Of a stretch of 64,000 bases of DNA, positions 7,686 to 17,664 are shown piece after piece. Below the pieces are notes generated by a model. It ran no database searches and had not been told where the DNA came from. It worked only from the letters and a program-made list of their open reading frames with translations. How positions within the stretch are numbered: position 1 is the stretch's first letter; every line of letters begins with the position of its first letter. Source of the DNA: Lachnoclostridium edouardi (GTDB lineage: Bacteria; Bacillota; Clostridia; Lachnospirales; Lachnospiraceae); contig NZ_OESQ01000001.1 of assembly GCF_900240245.1 (NCBI RefSeq), positions 2,783,905-2,847,904 of the forward strand, in the 5' to 3' direction. A program made the translations under genes and the position numbers.

Positions 7686-8864
7686 TTGAAAATCATCCAT
7701 TTATCGGATTTACATATAGGAAAACAATTAAACGGTTACAGCTTAAAAGAAAACCAGCAAAAGATTTTAAGACAAGCTGTAGACGTAATCAGAAAAGAGC
7801 AGCCGGATGTTATTTTATTGTGCGGAGATATTTATGATAAGGCGGTACCGTCCGGGGAGGCATTTGCTGTATTTAACCAGTTTTTAAATGATTTAAATAG
7901 CCTGGAAAGGCAGATTCCGGTGCTGATTATAGCAGGAAACCACGATTCTCCTCAAAGACTGAGCTTTGCCAGCGGATTTTTAGAAAAACATCACATCTAT
8001 ATGTCTGTGCTGCCTCCCCAAAAACCGGAGGAGCGGTTAAAGAAAATCGTGGTGGAGGATGAATTTGGGCCGGTGAATTTTTATTTGCTGCCTTTTATGA
8101 AGCCAGGGTATGTAAGGGGGCTGTTTGAAAAGGAGGGGGCAAAGGATATTCCCGGAACATATGAGGAGGCAGTGAGGGCCGTTTTGGCCAGAGAGACTGT
8201 AAACCCCAAAGAAAGAAACGTAATTTTATCTCATCAATTTTATACCTCAAAAAGCGGGGAGCCGGAGACATGCGGCTCAGAACAAGTATCATTATCCGTA
8301 GGCGGTGTAGATAAAATAGACGTGTCTGTGCTGGATGAATTTGATTACGCCGCATTAGGACATTTACATAAGGCCCAGCAGTCAGGGCGGAGGGAGGCCA
8401 GATACTGCGGCACTTTGCTGAAATATTCTGTAAGTGAGGAAAAGCATAAAAAATCTATTACCTTAGTGACCATGGAGGAAAAGGGAAAGCCGGTTATTAT
8501 GAAAGAGATTCCCGTAACAGGCATTCAGGACGTGCGCAGGGAAAAAGGAAGTCTGGAGGAAATTTTAAGCAGAGTAACAGAAAATAACCGCCATGATTTT
8601 GTCAGCGTTACAATTACTGACAATCAAGAGCCATATCATTTTCGGGAAAAGCTACAGGAAACCTTTGATTTTCTGCTGGAGATTAAGGTGGACAATGAAA
8701 GAACCAGAAAAAGATTGGAGGAAACAGCCTGCCAGGCGCCTTTATCAACCCCTTTTGAGGCGTTCTGCAGCTTTTATGAGACAGTGTGCCGTCAGCCTTT
8801 GACAGAAGAGGAGGAAAAGGAAATAAAAAAAGTACTGGCAAAAGCAGAGGAGGAGCAAATATGA
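7686..8864 (+). CDS. sbcD: Exonuclease SbcCD subunit D
   Basis: Nuclease subunit (Mre11-like) of the SbcCD complex, which cuts hairpins and protein-blocked DNA ends. The 392-residue protein has the calcineurin-like metallophosphoesterase motifs in order: DLHIG (Asp8, His10), GDIYD, AGNHDSP, a SHQF stretch and GHLH. A C-terminal capping domain interacts with SbcC. The start is TTG at 7686, with AGGAGG seven bases upstream. The stop overlaps the sbcC start as ATGA, so the two are translationally coupled. Confidence 0.95.
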   Translation: MKIIHLSDLHIGKQLNGYSLKENQQKILRQAVDVIRKEQPDVILLCGDIYDKAVPSGEAFAVFNQFLNDLNSLERQIPVLIIAGNHDSPQRLSFASGFLEKHHIYMSVLPPQKPEERLKKIVVEDEFGPVNFYLLPFMKPGYVRGLFEKEGAKDIPGTYEEAVRAVLARETVNPKERNVILSHQFYTSKSGEPETCGSEQVSLSVGGVDKIDVSVLDEFDYAALGHLHKAQQSGRREARYCGTLLKYSVSEEKHKKSITLVTMEEKGKPVIMKEIPVTGIQDVRREKGSLEEILSRVTENNRHDFVSVTITDNQEPYHFREKLQETFDFLLEIKVDNERTRKRLEETACQAPLSTPFEAFCSFYETVCRQPLTEEEEKEIKKVLAKAEEEQI

Positions 8865-11800
8865 GGCCGGAAAAATTGATATTATCCGCTTTTGGCTCAT
8901 ATGGAGGCAGAGAAACAGTAGATTTAGAAAAAATAGGACGTGGGATTTTTCTTATAACAGGAGATACAGGAGCAGGGAAAACTACAATCTTTGACGGTAT
9001 TGTTTATGCTCTTTACGGGGAAACCAGCGGAGGCAGGCGGGACGGGACCATGATGAGAAGCCAGTATGCGGCTTCTGATGAGGAAACGTATGTAGAGCTG
9101 GAGTTTTCTCAAAGAGGAAAGCGCTATTATATAAAAAGAAGTCCGGCCTACGAAAGGGTGGGCAGAAGGAAAAATAAGGACGGAGAGTATCCTATGGTCC
9201 AGGTGGGGGCCAAGGTGTGCCTTATAATGCCCGACGGCACAGAATATCCGGGAAATATTAGAGATGTAAATGAAAAAATTCAGGAGATTATAGGAATTGA
9301 CAAAAATCAGTTTGCCCAGACAGGAATGATTGCCCAGGGAGAATATTTAAAGCTTTTACTGGCCTCCTCCAGGGAAAGAAAAGAAATATTTTCTAAGATT
9401 TTTAACACAGGGATCTACGGGAAAATCCAGAGAATTTTAAAAGACCAGGCCGGGGAAATGTTTAAACAGCTGGAGGAGAAGGAAAAGCTTTGGCTCCATG
9501 AGGCGCGCCAGGTGGAGCCCTTAGAAAACAGCAGTCAGGCAGAGCTGTGGAGAGAAGTAATTCAGTTCCCCGAAACGAAATCAGGGGAAGGGGAAAAAAT
9601 TTTAAATGAGATATTAAAGGAAACAGAAGCTGATGAAAAGCTGTGGAGGCAAAAGGTTGAGGAAGGCAGAAGGATATCAGGACAGTTAAAATTACAAATT
9701 CAGACAGGAGAAGAAAACAATTATTTGCTGGACCAGAAAAATCAGGCGAAGGCCCGGCTTACTATGCTGCAGGAAAAAAGAAGCTGGTGGGAGGAAATAA
9801 ATAAAAGGCTTGGCCTGGCGGAAAAAGCAGAGGCCGTAAAGCAGCTGGAAAATATTCTGGATAAGGAAAAGCAGGAATTTTTTCTGGCAGCAGGAAGAAA
9901 TGAAAAAACAGTCAAAGAGCTGGAAGAGTTAAAAGGAGAAAAGGAGGAGGCAGAAAAGACGGCGGCTGTCTGGGAGAAAGCAGAAAAAGAGGAAGCCCCA
10001 AAGCTTTATGGGGATATTGCCAGGTTAAAAGAAATTATGCCTCTTTATGAGATGGCAGACCAGGCGAAGTTTACGGAAAGTAGGCTGGCTGGTGAAAGAA
10101 AGCAGCTGGATGTGAAAAAAAGTGAGACGGAGGCAGAGATAAGCGAAATTAAGGGCCGTATAGAAAGCTTAAACCAGAGAGAGGAGCAGGGAAAGGATAG
10201 TCCTAAAAGGCTGATAGAGTGTCAGCTGAAAATAGAGCGGTTAGAAAATAGTCTGGAGGAATTAGGCCAGCTGGAAAAGTCGGTGTTTCAGGCGGAGGAG
10301 GGAAAAAATAAGGCTGAGGAAAGCCAGAAAAATACTGTGCAGCTTCAGGAAAAGTATAATAACGCCGTCAGAGAATATGAAAGGAAATACAAACTTTTTA
10401 TTGCGGCTCAGGCAAGTCTTATGGCTGCAGATTTAAGGGAGGGGGAGCCGTGTCCTGTGTGCGGCTCAGTTTCCCATCCTAAAAAAGCAGAGCCCTGGAC
10501 AGAGGCTGTAACAGAGGACCAGCTGAACAGGGAAAAAGAAAATAGAGATTACCTGGAAAAAACGCTGAGGGAAGCTGCAAAAAACAGCGGAAAGGCAGTG
10601 CAGGAGGCCGGTTATCTGGCGGAAAAAGTAAGGGAGCTGGAAAATAAACTGCAGCCTTTTCTGCCTCAAAGCGACAACAGCTGTGAAGAAAAGGTAAAGG
10701 CAGGGCTTGCTTTGTGCAGGGACAGGCTGAAAGAAGCCAAAAAAGAGGAGCTTTTGCAAAAGCAGCAGGAAGAAGAGCTGGAGCAGGGAAGAGAAGAAAA
10801 AAAGAAATTGTCTCTTTCTTTAGAAAACAAACAAAAAGAAGCAGAAGGTCTGGAGAAAAGGATTCAGGAAATCGCCGCCGCCCAGGGGGAAAATAAGGTA
10901 AAGCTTCAGGAGATTTCCAGCCGTCTTCCTGAAATGTTAAAGGAGGAGGCAGATAAACAGCTTAAAAGTTTGTCGGACAGACTATCTGATATAGAAAAAT
11001 TTAAAATAGAAGCCAGGGAAAAGCTGCAGCACATAGAAAATCAGCTGCAGCAGGCTGCAGGGCGGCTAAAAGCAGGGCGACAGGAAGAAAAAAACTGCAG
11101 CTTAAAAGCCAAAAACGCAGAAATAGCTTATTTAGAGGGACTGGAAAAAACAGGCTTTTTCACAGAGGCAGAGTATAAAAAAGCTGTATTGCCAGACTCC
11201 CAGATAAAACAGGAAAAAAGAGAAAGAGATGAATATAGGGAAAAGCTTCTGGAAGCTGAAACTGTTTATAAACAATATGAAAAATTAGCCGGAGATAAAC
11301 AGATCATAGATATAAAGGCCCTGGAGGAAATGAAAAAAGCAGCAGATGAGGAGGTAGAAAAGCTGGATAAGGAAGCGGCTATAGCAATTGCCAGACATGG
11401 GGGAAATCTGGCTGCCAGAAAGGCGATGAAGCAGCTGGAGGAGGGCCATGAAAAAATCAGAGGCCATTATCAGGTCATACAAAGGCTGAACCAGGCGGCC
11501 AACGGAAAGCTGGGAGGAACTGCAGGTCTGGATTTTCAGACATATGTGCAAAGACAGTATTTTACTCAAATGATTCAGGCAGCCAACCACAGATTATACT
11601 ATATGACAGGGGGACAATTTATTCTGCAGTGCAGAACCATGGACGCCCTGGGAAAACAGGGGGAGGTTGGACTGGACCTGGACGTGTACAGTATGGTGAC
11701 AGACACTGTGCGGGATGTAAAAAGCCTGTCTGGAGGAGAGTCCTTTATGGCCGCATTAGCCATGGCTCTTGGAATGGCTGACATTATCCAGCAGACAGCT

Positions 11801-12010
11801 GGAAATGTAAGAATGGAAGCCATGTTTATTGATGAAGGATTTGGCTCATTAGACGAAGAATCCAGATACAGGGCAGTAGAGATTTTAAGAGAGCTGGCAG
11901 GGGAAAAACAGGTAATCGGCATTATATCCCATGTGGCAGAGCTGAAGGAGCAGATAGACAAAAGATTGGTTGTAAGAAAAACGGAAAGAGGCAGCAGAAT
12001 CGAAGCATAA
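8861..12010 (+). CDS. sbcC: Exonuclease SbcCD subunit C (Rad50-like ATPase)
   Basis: SMC/Rad50-type ATPase partner of SbcD, 1049 residues. Walker A GDTGAGKTT is at 34-42. Long Glu/Lys/Gln-rich coiled coils flank a zinc hook with Cys531 and Cys534 (CPVC). The C-terminal lobe has the ABC signature SLSGGESF and Walker B MFIDEGFGSLDEES. The ATG at 8861 gives the standard family N-terminus and overlaps the sbcD stop; the open frame further upstream lies inside sbcD and is rejected. Full length, no frameshift seen. Confidence 0.96.
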   Translation: MRPEKLILSAFGSYGGRETVDLEKIGRGIFLITGDTGAGKTTIFDGIVYALYGETSGGRRDGTMMRSQYAASDEETYVELEFSQRGKRYYIKRSPAYERVGRRKNKDGEYPMVQVGAKVCLIMPDGTEYPGNIRDVNEKIQEIIGIDKNQFAQTGMIAQGEYLKLLLASSRERKEIFSKIFNTGIYGKIQRILKDQAGEMFKQLEEKEKLWLHEARQVEPLENSSQAELWREVIQFPETKSGEGEKILNEILKETEADEKLWRQKVEEGRRISGQLKLQIQTGEENNYLLDQKNQAKARLTMLQEKRSWWEEINKRLGLAEKAEAVKQLENILDKEKQEFFLAAGRNEKTVKELEELKGEKEEAEKTAAVWEKAEKEEAPKLYGDIARLKEIMPLYEMADQAKFTESRLAGERKQLDVKKSETEAEISEIKGRIESLNQREEQGKDSPKRLIECQLKIERLENSLEELGQLEKSVFQAEEGKNKAEESQKNTVQLQEKYNNAVREYERKYKLFIAAQASLMAADLREGEPCPVCGSVSHPKKAEPWTEAVTEDQLNREKENRDYLEKTLREAAKNSGKAVQEAGYLAEKVRELENKLQPFLPQSDNSCEEKVKAGLALCRDRLKEAKKEELLQKQQEEELEQGREEKKKLSLSLENKQKEAEGLEKRIQEIAAAQGENKVKLQEISSRLPEMLKEEADKQLKSLSDRLSDIEKFKIEAREKLQHIENQLQQAAGRLKAGRQEEKNCSLKAKNAEIAYLEGLEKTGFFTEAEYKKAVLPDSQIKQEKRERDEYREKLLEAETVYKQYEKLAGDKQIIDIKALEEMKKAADEEVEKLDKEAAIAIARHGGNLAARKAMKQLEEGHEKIRGHYQVIQRLNQAANGKLGGTAGLDFQTYVQRQYFTQMIQAANHRLYYMTGGQFILQCRTMDALGKQGEVGLDLDVYSMVTDTVRDVKSLSGGESFMAALAMALGMADIIQQTAGNVRMEAMFIDEGFGSLDEESRYRAVEILRELAGEKQVIGIISHVAELKEQIDKRLVVRKTERGSRIEA

Positions 12011-12034
12011 AGAAAAAAATAAAGGGGATAACTG

Positions 12035-12865
12035 CTATCTTCTTAAATATTCTTTGTATTTTGACCTGAGCTGCTCTAAATAAGACATTCTTTCTACAGG
12101 ACCGAAATTAGATTGGGTCAGAGCCAGAATAACAAGGTCCAGCACAGTCATAGGCATGATCATAGAGTGGTACATATCAGGCTCCCCTCTGTAGGTGTAG
12201 CAGATTAAATCAGCTTTTTCCAAATCAGGGTCTGCCAAAAGGTCGGTAAATAAAATAGTTTTGCAGTGAACCTCCCTGCTGTGGCGCAGCAGAACACGAA
12301 TTTCTGAAACCAGGCGGGAATAGCCAAACATAAGAATTAAATCCCGGCCGCCTATATTAATCATGTACTCATATAAAGCAGAGCCTGAGGGCAGGAGAAC
12401 GCACTGGCAGCCTAACCGTCTGGCCCGGTAGCAGAAAATATGGGCTAAGCCGGCGGAGGCGTCAGGGGCTAAAATGTAAATAGTTTTTGCTTTTTCAATC
12501 ATAGAAGCGCAGCGGGAAATATGATCCTCTTTTAAGTGCTGCATAGTTTTCTCTGCATTTATAAGAAAAGCTTCTGTTAAAGCAGAGGAGGAAAGGAGAC
12601 GGCCCTGTTCCATAGCCCCTGAAATGCGGGAGGAGGGGGAGGACATATTCTGAGTCCTTAAATAATATTTAAAATCTTTCATATTGGAGAAATTTAATTT
12701 CCCCCAAAAGCGGGACAAGGTGGAGGGGCTGACGTTTAAAGCAGACGCCAGCTCCTTTGTGGTTATATATTGAAGGTCTGTTTGATTTCTCAAAAGAAAC
12801 TCCATAATTTTAAAATCTGATTTAGAAAAATTCTTTTTATATTGTTCGTACAAATCTTGAAGCAT
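12035..12865 (-). CDS. RpiR/MurR-family transcriptional regulator
   Basis: A 276-residue regulator with an N-terminal HTH_6 domain (about 1-80, including YITTKELASALNVSPSTLSRF). A C-terminal SIS domain (about 105-265) would bind a phosphosugar: IYILAPDASAGLAHIFCYRARRLG, LPSG, and a DLILMFGYSRL stretch in the phosphosugar-site position. It starts at 12865 with AGAAAGGG upstream; an in-frame TTG at 12934 has no ribosome site. It is divergent from the isomerase/ABC/phosphoesterase operon and very probably controls it in response to a sugar phosphate. Confidence 0.88.
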   Translation of the reverse strand: MLQDLYEQYKKNFSKSDFKIMEFLLRNQTDLQYITTKELASALNVSPSTLSRFWGKLNFSNMKDFKYYLRTQNMSSPSSRISGAMEQGRLLSSSALTEAFLINAEKTMQHLKEDHISRCASMIEKAKTIYILAPDASAGLAHIFCYRARRLGCQCVLLPSGSALYEYMINIGGRDLILMFGYSRLVSEIRVLLRHSREVHCKTILFTDLLADPDLEKADLICYTYRGEPDMYHSMIMPMTVLDLVILALTQSNFGPVERMSYLEQLRSKYKEYLRR

Positions 12866-12940
12866 TCTAATTGCCCTTTCTAAATATATCTTGATGGTAT
12901 GATTATTTTTATCAAAAAAACACCAATTTTGCAACTAAAA

Positions 12941-12963
12941 TTTCATTTACAAAAATAGTGAAA
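12941..12963. promoter_or_regulatory. Candidate RpiR operator
   Basis: The inverted repeat TTTCA-N13-TGAAA lies between the divergent rpiR-type gene and the operon at 13053. TGAAA/TTTCA half-sites are usual for RpiR-family operators. Assignment is inference from position and form. Confidence 0.45.
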
Positions 12964-13015
12964 TATTTTACTCATACTTTACAGATTTATGATAGAGCCT
13001 TCACACAGATTTTTA

Positions 13016-13021
13016 TATAAT
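13016..13021 (+). promoter_or_regulatory. -10 element of the isomerase/ABC operon
   Basis: A perfect TATAAT lies 32 bases before the ATG at 13053. No good -35 lies 17 bp upstream, which would fit an activated or weak basal promoter. Confidence 0.5.
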
Positions 13022-13052
13022 GCAGCCATAAGTGAAATAAAGAGGTGATTTT

Positions 13053-13826
13053 ATGGCAGATATAGGAGTTTCATCATGTATGATGTGGAACGCTCAGCTG
13101 GAAGAAATGTTTCGCATATTATACGAAAATGGAATTGATGAAATGGAACTGTGGGCTCAGCATTTTCAGCACAGAAGATTTTCAGTGGAGGAGTATGTAA
13201 AACTGTCTGCTCTTTATCCCATTAAGTCTTGTGTACATAGCTATAGCTGGGATTTAAACCTGGCTTCTATGAATGAGGGAATCAGACAGGCTTCGGTGGA
13301 GGAAGTGAAAAAAGCAGTGCGCCTGGCTTATGATATTGGGGCCATTGAGGTAACTGTTCATCCGGGAAGGGAAACCATGAAAGGGGACAGACAGATTTAT
13401 CTGGATTATATGAGGGAATCTTTAAAACAGATTATGGATTATGCCGGACAATATCATATAGATATTTCCCTGGAGATTATGGAAAAAATTCCAAAGGAAA
13501 TATTCACCAGCCTGGAGGAGATGGAAAAGGTAACTCAGGGATTTCCCTGCTTTTATACATTAGATGTGGCCCACTGCGACAGCGTGGAGGAGGTAAGGCA
13601 TATATTAAAGTCAGCTGTCCATCTTTCCAAAATTCATATAAGCAACAGAAAAGGAAATCAGCTGCACACGCCTTTAGATAAAGGAGATTATGATTTTACA
13701 ACACTATTAAAAGAATTAGAAGCAGCAGAGATACCTATTATTATTGAAGGCTTTGACCAGGATGAAAAGCTTTCTGTATTACATGAAAATTTAGAATTCA
13801 TTAAAAAAATCGGAGGTAAGAAATAA
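13053..13826 (+). CDS. Sugar phosphate isomerase/epimerase-like TIM-barrel protein
   Basis: A 257-residue xylose-isomerase-like (AP endonuclease 2 superfamily) TIM barrel. Typical strand-end metal ligands are visible: CVHSYSW, EVTVHPGRE, ISLEIMEK, TLDVAHCDS, IHISN and the final IIIEGFD. Members isomerise or epimerise sugars or sugar phosphates; the exact substrate cannot be read from sequence. It is the first gene of the operon. AGAGGTGA precedes the ATG, and its stop overlaps the next start as TAATG. Confidence 0.85.
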   Translation: MADIGVSSCMMWNAQLEEMFRILYENGIDEMELWAQHFQHRRFSVEEYVKLSALYPIKSCVHSYSWDLNLASMNEGIRQASVEEVKKAVRLAYDIGAIEVTVHPGRETMKGDRQIYLDYMRESLKQIMDYAGQYHIDISLEIMEKIPKEIFTSLEEMEKVTQGFPCFYTLDVAHCDSVEEVRHILKSAVHLSKIHISNRKGNQLHTPLDKGDYDFTTLLKELEAAEIPIIIEGFDQDEKLSVLHENLEFIKKIGGKK

Positions 13827-14899
13827 TGAAAAAACAATTGGCGGTTTTATTGGCAGCAGGATTGGCTGTATCAGCGGCAGGATGTTCAAAGACAGCAAAC
13901 ACAAATGAAACAGATGTTACGGCAGCAGATACAACAGAAGCAGACGCAAAAGAGGAGGGTACAGAAGAATCAGCCCGGGAAACCTTGACAGGTCATATTA
14001 CTTTGTATACATCCCAGCCGGAGGAGGACGCTGAAAAATTAATCAATGGATTTAATAAAGAATATCCGGATATTACAGTAGATGTATTTCGCTCAGGAAC
14101 AGAAGAGGTGGTCAGCAAGGTGCTGGCGGAAAAACAAGTAGGCGCTCTCCAGGCAGATGTACTTTTAGTCGCTGATAATGTTACATATGAGGGGCTGAAA
14201 GCAGAGGATCTTTTGTTGGCTTATCAGTCTCCTGAATTAGAAGGAATTCCTGCTGAATATGTAGATACAGATTATATGTATACAGGCACAAAGGTAATTA
14301 CAACAGGAATTGTTTATAATACAGACCTGGTAAAGGAACAGATTACATCTTTTGCTGATCTGACGAGAGATGATTTAAAAGACGGAGGAATTATGCCAAG
14401 TCCTTTATATTCTGGGGCGGCTGCATATAACCTGGGGGTAATGACCAGAAATTCCAGTTTGGGATGGGAGTTTTATGAGGATTTAAAGTCCGGCGGAATT
14501 ACTGTAGACAAGGGAAACGGAGCGATTCAGAAGGCAGTTGTGGCAGGAGAAAAATCATGGGGTATTTTAGTAGATTACATGGCAGTCCGCTCTAAAAATC
14601 AGGGAGCCCCGGTGGAGTTTGTTTATCCTGCTGAAGGGTCCCCGGCAGTTACAGAGCCTATTGGAATTTTAAAAGACAGCAAAATGCAGGATCAGGCAAA
14701 GGCCTTTGTGGATTTTGTGTTGTCAGAGGAAGGGCAGAAGCTGGCGGCAGAGATGGGATATACTCCGGTAAAGGAAGGCGTTGCTTCTCCAGAAGGCTTA
14801 AAAGGAATCAGCCAGTTAAAGCAGATGTCCGCAGACCCAAAGGAGTTATATGCAGACAGAGAAGCAGATAAAGAAAAATTCAGCCAAATGTTCCAGTAG
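13826..14899 (+). CDS. ABC transporter substrate-binding lipoprotein, AfuA/PhnS-like
   Basis: A 357-residue extracytoplasmic binding protein with a lipoprotein signal (lipobox SAAGC, Cys near residue 20). An acidic Thr/Glu linker and a type II periplasmic-binding fold follow. The stretches LYTSQPEEDAEKL, VDVFRSGTEEVVSK, QADVLLVADN and GIVYNT match the AfuA/FbpA/PhnS group. That group binds ferric iron, 2-aminoethylphosphonate or hexose phosphates. The RpiR regulator and the phosphoesterase in the operon favour a phosphorylated sugar or organophosphate; this is inference. Confidence 0.88.
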   Translation: MKKQLAVLLAAGLAVSAAGCSKTANTNETDVTAADTTEADAKEEGTEESARETLTGHITLYTSQPEEDAEKLINGFNKEYPDITVDVFRSGTEEVVSKVLAEKQVGALQADVLLVADNVTYEGLKAEDLLLAYQSPELEGIPAEYVDTDYMYTGTKVITTGIVYNTDLVKEQITSFADLTRDDLKDGGIMPSPLYSGAAAYNLGVMTRNSSLGWEFYEDLKSGGITVDKGNGAIQKAVVAGEKSWGILVDYMAVRSKNQGAPVEFVYPAEGSPAVTEPIGILKDSKMQDQAKAFVDFVLSEEGQKLAAEMGYTPVKEGVASPEGLKGISQLKQMSADPKELYADREADKEKFSQMFQ

Positions 14900-14942
14900 A
14901 TGCCGGACGCCTTATTTCTATGAGAAATCTTAGGAGAATCTT

Positions 14943-16691
14943 ATGAAACCAAAAATGAAAAAAATTAACAGCAGCTGTTTTACTGTATTATTTTACGCCG
15001 CAGTAGCGCTTATATTTATTGCCCCTGTTTTCCGCCTTTTGTTAATGAGTTTGAAAACAGATTCCGGCTACAGTCTAAATAATTATATAAAGCTGCTCCA
15101 GGACGGCAGAACAGGAAAAGCGGTGGCCAATACGATTATAATTGCCTTATCCTCCACTGCCATTGCAACAGTGGCAGGCAGTATTCTGGCTTTTATTATG
15201 GCTTATACCAATGTAAAAAGAAAATGGTTTTTACAGCTGCTTATATTATTTCCTTTTATTATTCCTTCTTATATTATTACCCTTTCCTGGACAACATTGC
15301 TGGGAAAAAGAGGAACAATTAATCAGTTTCTGGGAAAATTTGGAATAGGACCTATAGACTTATATTCTATTGAGGGAATTATATTAGTTATGGGAATCTG
15401 CAGCATCCCGGTGGTTTATATGAGCGTTATTCACATGCTGCGGAAAATCCCTAAAGATTTAGAATGGGCCTCCAGAGCCTGCGGCTATAATTTGTGGCAG
15501 ACAATTTGGAAGGTAAATCTGCCCCAGGCCCTGCCGGCTATAATGGCGGGAGCAGTTTTAGCGTTCCTGGCAGCTATTGACAATTTCTCCGTGCCTGCCT
15601 TTTTAGGAATTTCCTCAGGCGTGCCGGTGCTCAGCACTTATATTTACGAAAAATCCATAAGTTTTGGACCTAACTCCTTTCCCATAGCCGCCGCTCTTTC
15701 TGTAGTGCTTTCCGTAATCGCTGTGGCGGGTACACTGGCCGAAAGTATGGTTTCCAGAAAAGCTACTTATATGGAAAGTATTAAAGAAGATTATTCTGTC
15801 AGGATATCCTTGAGTAAAGGGTACAGGAGACTGACAGAGTGGGCCTGCCTTGGAATGCTTTGCCTGTTTAATATTGTACCTTTAATCTCCATGCTTACCA
15901 GCTCTGTGGCGAAAAACTATGGAATGAAGCTGACAAAGGACAATTTTACATTAGATAATTTTACCTTTGTTTTTCAAAACAGAGGCGTACTTCAGGCTAT
16001 CCGCAACAGCTTAATCCTGGCTGTTGTCACCTGTACAGTCTGTATTCTGGCGGGAACCGCTATTGCCTATATAAAGGTAAGAAAAGGCAGCAGGGCTATG
16101 AAGCTGGTGGAAAAAAGCGCCTCCCTTACATACGCCATACCGGGAATTGTGCTGGCTTTGTCCATGATCTTCCACTGGGTACAGCCCTTGCCGGGAGTTC
16201 GTCCAGGCTTTTACGGCACAATCAGTATTTTGGTTATAGCCTACATTACCAGATATTTAATTCTACAGATTAAAGGCAGCACTACAGCTGTTTTAGCAAT
16301 TCACCCGTCCCTGGAGGAAGCTTCTAAAGCCAGCGGAAGATCAGGGATAGTAATGTGGATTCAAATTTTAATTCCCCTGCTGGCGGCCCCTGTGCTTTCT
16401 GGTTCCTTTTTGATTTTTGTGTCAGCTTTAACAGAGCTTACATTGTCCTCTATGCTGGCGGCGGCAGGCACAAAAACCATTGGGTTAACTATATTTAATT
16501 TTCAGCAGGCAGGAGATTATAATTTAGCCGCGGCTATGTCCGCAGTGATTGTAGCGCTTATTTTAACCGGATATTGTCTGCTTCACGCCGGTGAAACAGA
16601 TCCGGGACGTTTGGAGGAAAAAATTAATGAGTCTGTTAATAAAAAATGTAACGCAGAAATTCAAAAATACCCAGGCCCTCAGCCAAATTAA
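14943..16691 (+). CDS. ABC transporter permease with two fused membrane domains (FbpB-like)
   Basis: A 582-residue permease containing two BPD_transp_1 domains in one chain. The first covers about residues 60-270, with an EAA-like loop DLEWASRACGYNLWQTIWKV. The second covers about 350-550, with SLEEASKASGRSGIVMWIQI. This fused form is typical of AfuB/FbpB/PhnU-type importers. AGGAG precedes the ATG. The reading frame continues 65 bp into the ATPase gene, adding a polar tail (about 20 residues) unlike a permease end. This may reflect a lost stop codon. Confidence 0.88.
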   Translation: MKPKMKKINSSCFTVLFYAAVALIFIAPVFRLLLMSLKTDSGYSLNNYIKLLQDGRTGKAVANTIIIALSSTAIATVAGSILAFIMAYTNVKRKWFLQLLILFPFIIPSYIITLSWTTLLGKRGTINQFLGKFGIGPIDLYSIEGIILVMGICSIPVVYMSVIHMLRKIPKDLEWASRACGYNLWQTIWKVNLPQALPAIMAGAVLAFLAAIDNFSVPAFLGISSGVPVLSTYIYEKSISFGPNSFPIAAALSVVLSVIAVAGTLAESMVSRKATYMESIKEDYSVRISLSKGYRRLTEWACLGMLCLFNIVPLISMLTSSVAKNYGMKLTKDNFTLDNFTFVFQNRGVLQAIRNSLILAVVTCTVCILAGTAIAYIKVRKGSRAMKLVEKSASLTYAIPGIVLALSMIFHWVQPLPGVRPGFYGTISILVIAYITRYLILQIKGSTTAVLAIHPSLEEASKASGRSGIVMWIQILIPLLAAPVLSGSFLIFVSALTELTLSSMLAAAGTKTIGLTIFNFQQAGDYNLAAAMSAVIVALILTGYCLLHAGETDPGRLEEKINESVNKKCNAEIQKYPGPQPN

Positions 16692-17655
16692 TCTGGAAAT
16701 ACAAGAGTCGGAGTTTATTGCCATTTTAGGTCCCTCCGGCTGCGGGAAAACTACGCTTCTCCGCCTGATTGGAGGATTCTTAGAGCCTACAGAAGGGGAA
16801 ATTTATATGGGAGATCAGCTGTACTCAGGAAAGGGAGCTATGGTGCCTGTAGAGGAAAGAGATTTGGGCATGGTATTTCAGTCCTTTGCTTTGTGGCCTC
16901 ATATGACTGTTCGGCAGCATGTAGAATTCCCTATGAAAAGCAAACGCCAGAAAAACTTAACAAGCCGGGAAAAGGAGGAGGCGGTAAATAACGCCCTGGA
17001 ATGTACAGGAATGACATTTTACCAAAACCGGCTGCCTGGAGAATTGTCGGGAGGGCAAAGGCAAAGAGTGGCTTTAGCCAGAGCAATTGTAGGAAAACCG
17101 TCTATTCTGCTTATGGACGAGCCATTAAGCGCATTAGACGCGGAACTGAAAATAGAAATGAGAAAAGAAATTCAGGACATTCACAAAATTACCGGGGCCA
17201 CTATTATTTATGTGACTCACGACCAAAGTGAAGCTTTGGCAATGGCGGACAGAATTATTATTATGAAGGACGGACATATTGAGCAGGTAGGAACCCCTAA
17301 GGAAATTTACATGGAGCCTAAAACCAGCTTTGCGGCTACATTTGTAAGTAAATGTAATTTGCTGGAGGGAAGCTGGATGGGAAGCCGCTTTAAAGTAGCC
17401 GGGGAAGACTTATTTTTTGAAAAGGAAAATGTAGCTCAGGCTTTTCTGACCCAGGGAGTATACCCTATCAGGCCGGAGCAGTTTCATATGGAAAAAGAAG
17501 GATTAGGATTAAAGGCTGTTGTAACCAACAAGCAGTATAACGGCAGGGAAATTCACTACACAGTTAATTATAAAAATCAGCTGTTCACTGTGTATGCAGG
17601 GGCCGGGGAGGAATATGAACCAGGGGAGGAAGTAAGGCTGATATTAAGCGCCTGA
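16627..17655 (+). CDS. ABC transporter ATP-binding protein (AfuC/FbpC/PotA-like)
   Basis: A 342-residue ATPase energising the importer. Walker A GPSGCGKTT, Q-loop MVFQSFALWPHMT, signature LSGGQRQR, Walker B ILLMDEPLSALD and H-loop YVTHDQSEA are all present. A C-terminal TOBE-like regulatory domain (about 245-342) follows. The start at 16627 is set by GGAGG upstream and lies inside the permease frame. It is followed closely by the PHP gene, so the operon continues. Confidence 0.92.
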   Translation: MSLLIKNVTQKFKNTQALSQINLEIQESEFIAILGPSGCGKTTLLRLIGGFLEPTEGEIYMGDQLYSGKGAMVPVEERDLGMVFQSFALWPHMTVRQHVEFPMKSKRQKNLTSREKEEAVNNALECTGMTFYQNRLPGELSGGQRQRVALARAIVGKPSILLMDEPLSALDAELKIEMRKEIQDIHKITGATIIYVTHDQSEALAMADRIIIMKDGHIEQVGTPKEIYMEPKTSFAATFVSKCNLLEGSWMGSRFKVAGEDLFFEKENVAQAFLTQGVYPIRPEQFHMEKEGLGLKAVVTNKQYNGREIHYTVNYKNQLFTVYAGAGEEYEPGEEVRLILSA

Positions 17656-17664
17656 AAATAGATT

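Noticed and set aside
8786..8860. Upstream extension of sbcC
   Set aside because: It lies within sbcD and precedes the standard Rad50-like N-terminus; ATG 8861 with ATGA overlap is the natural start.
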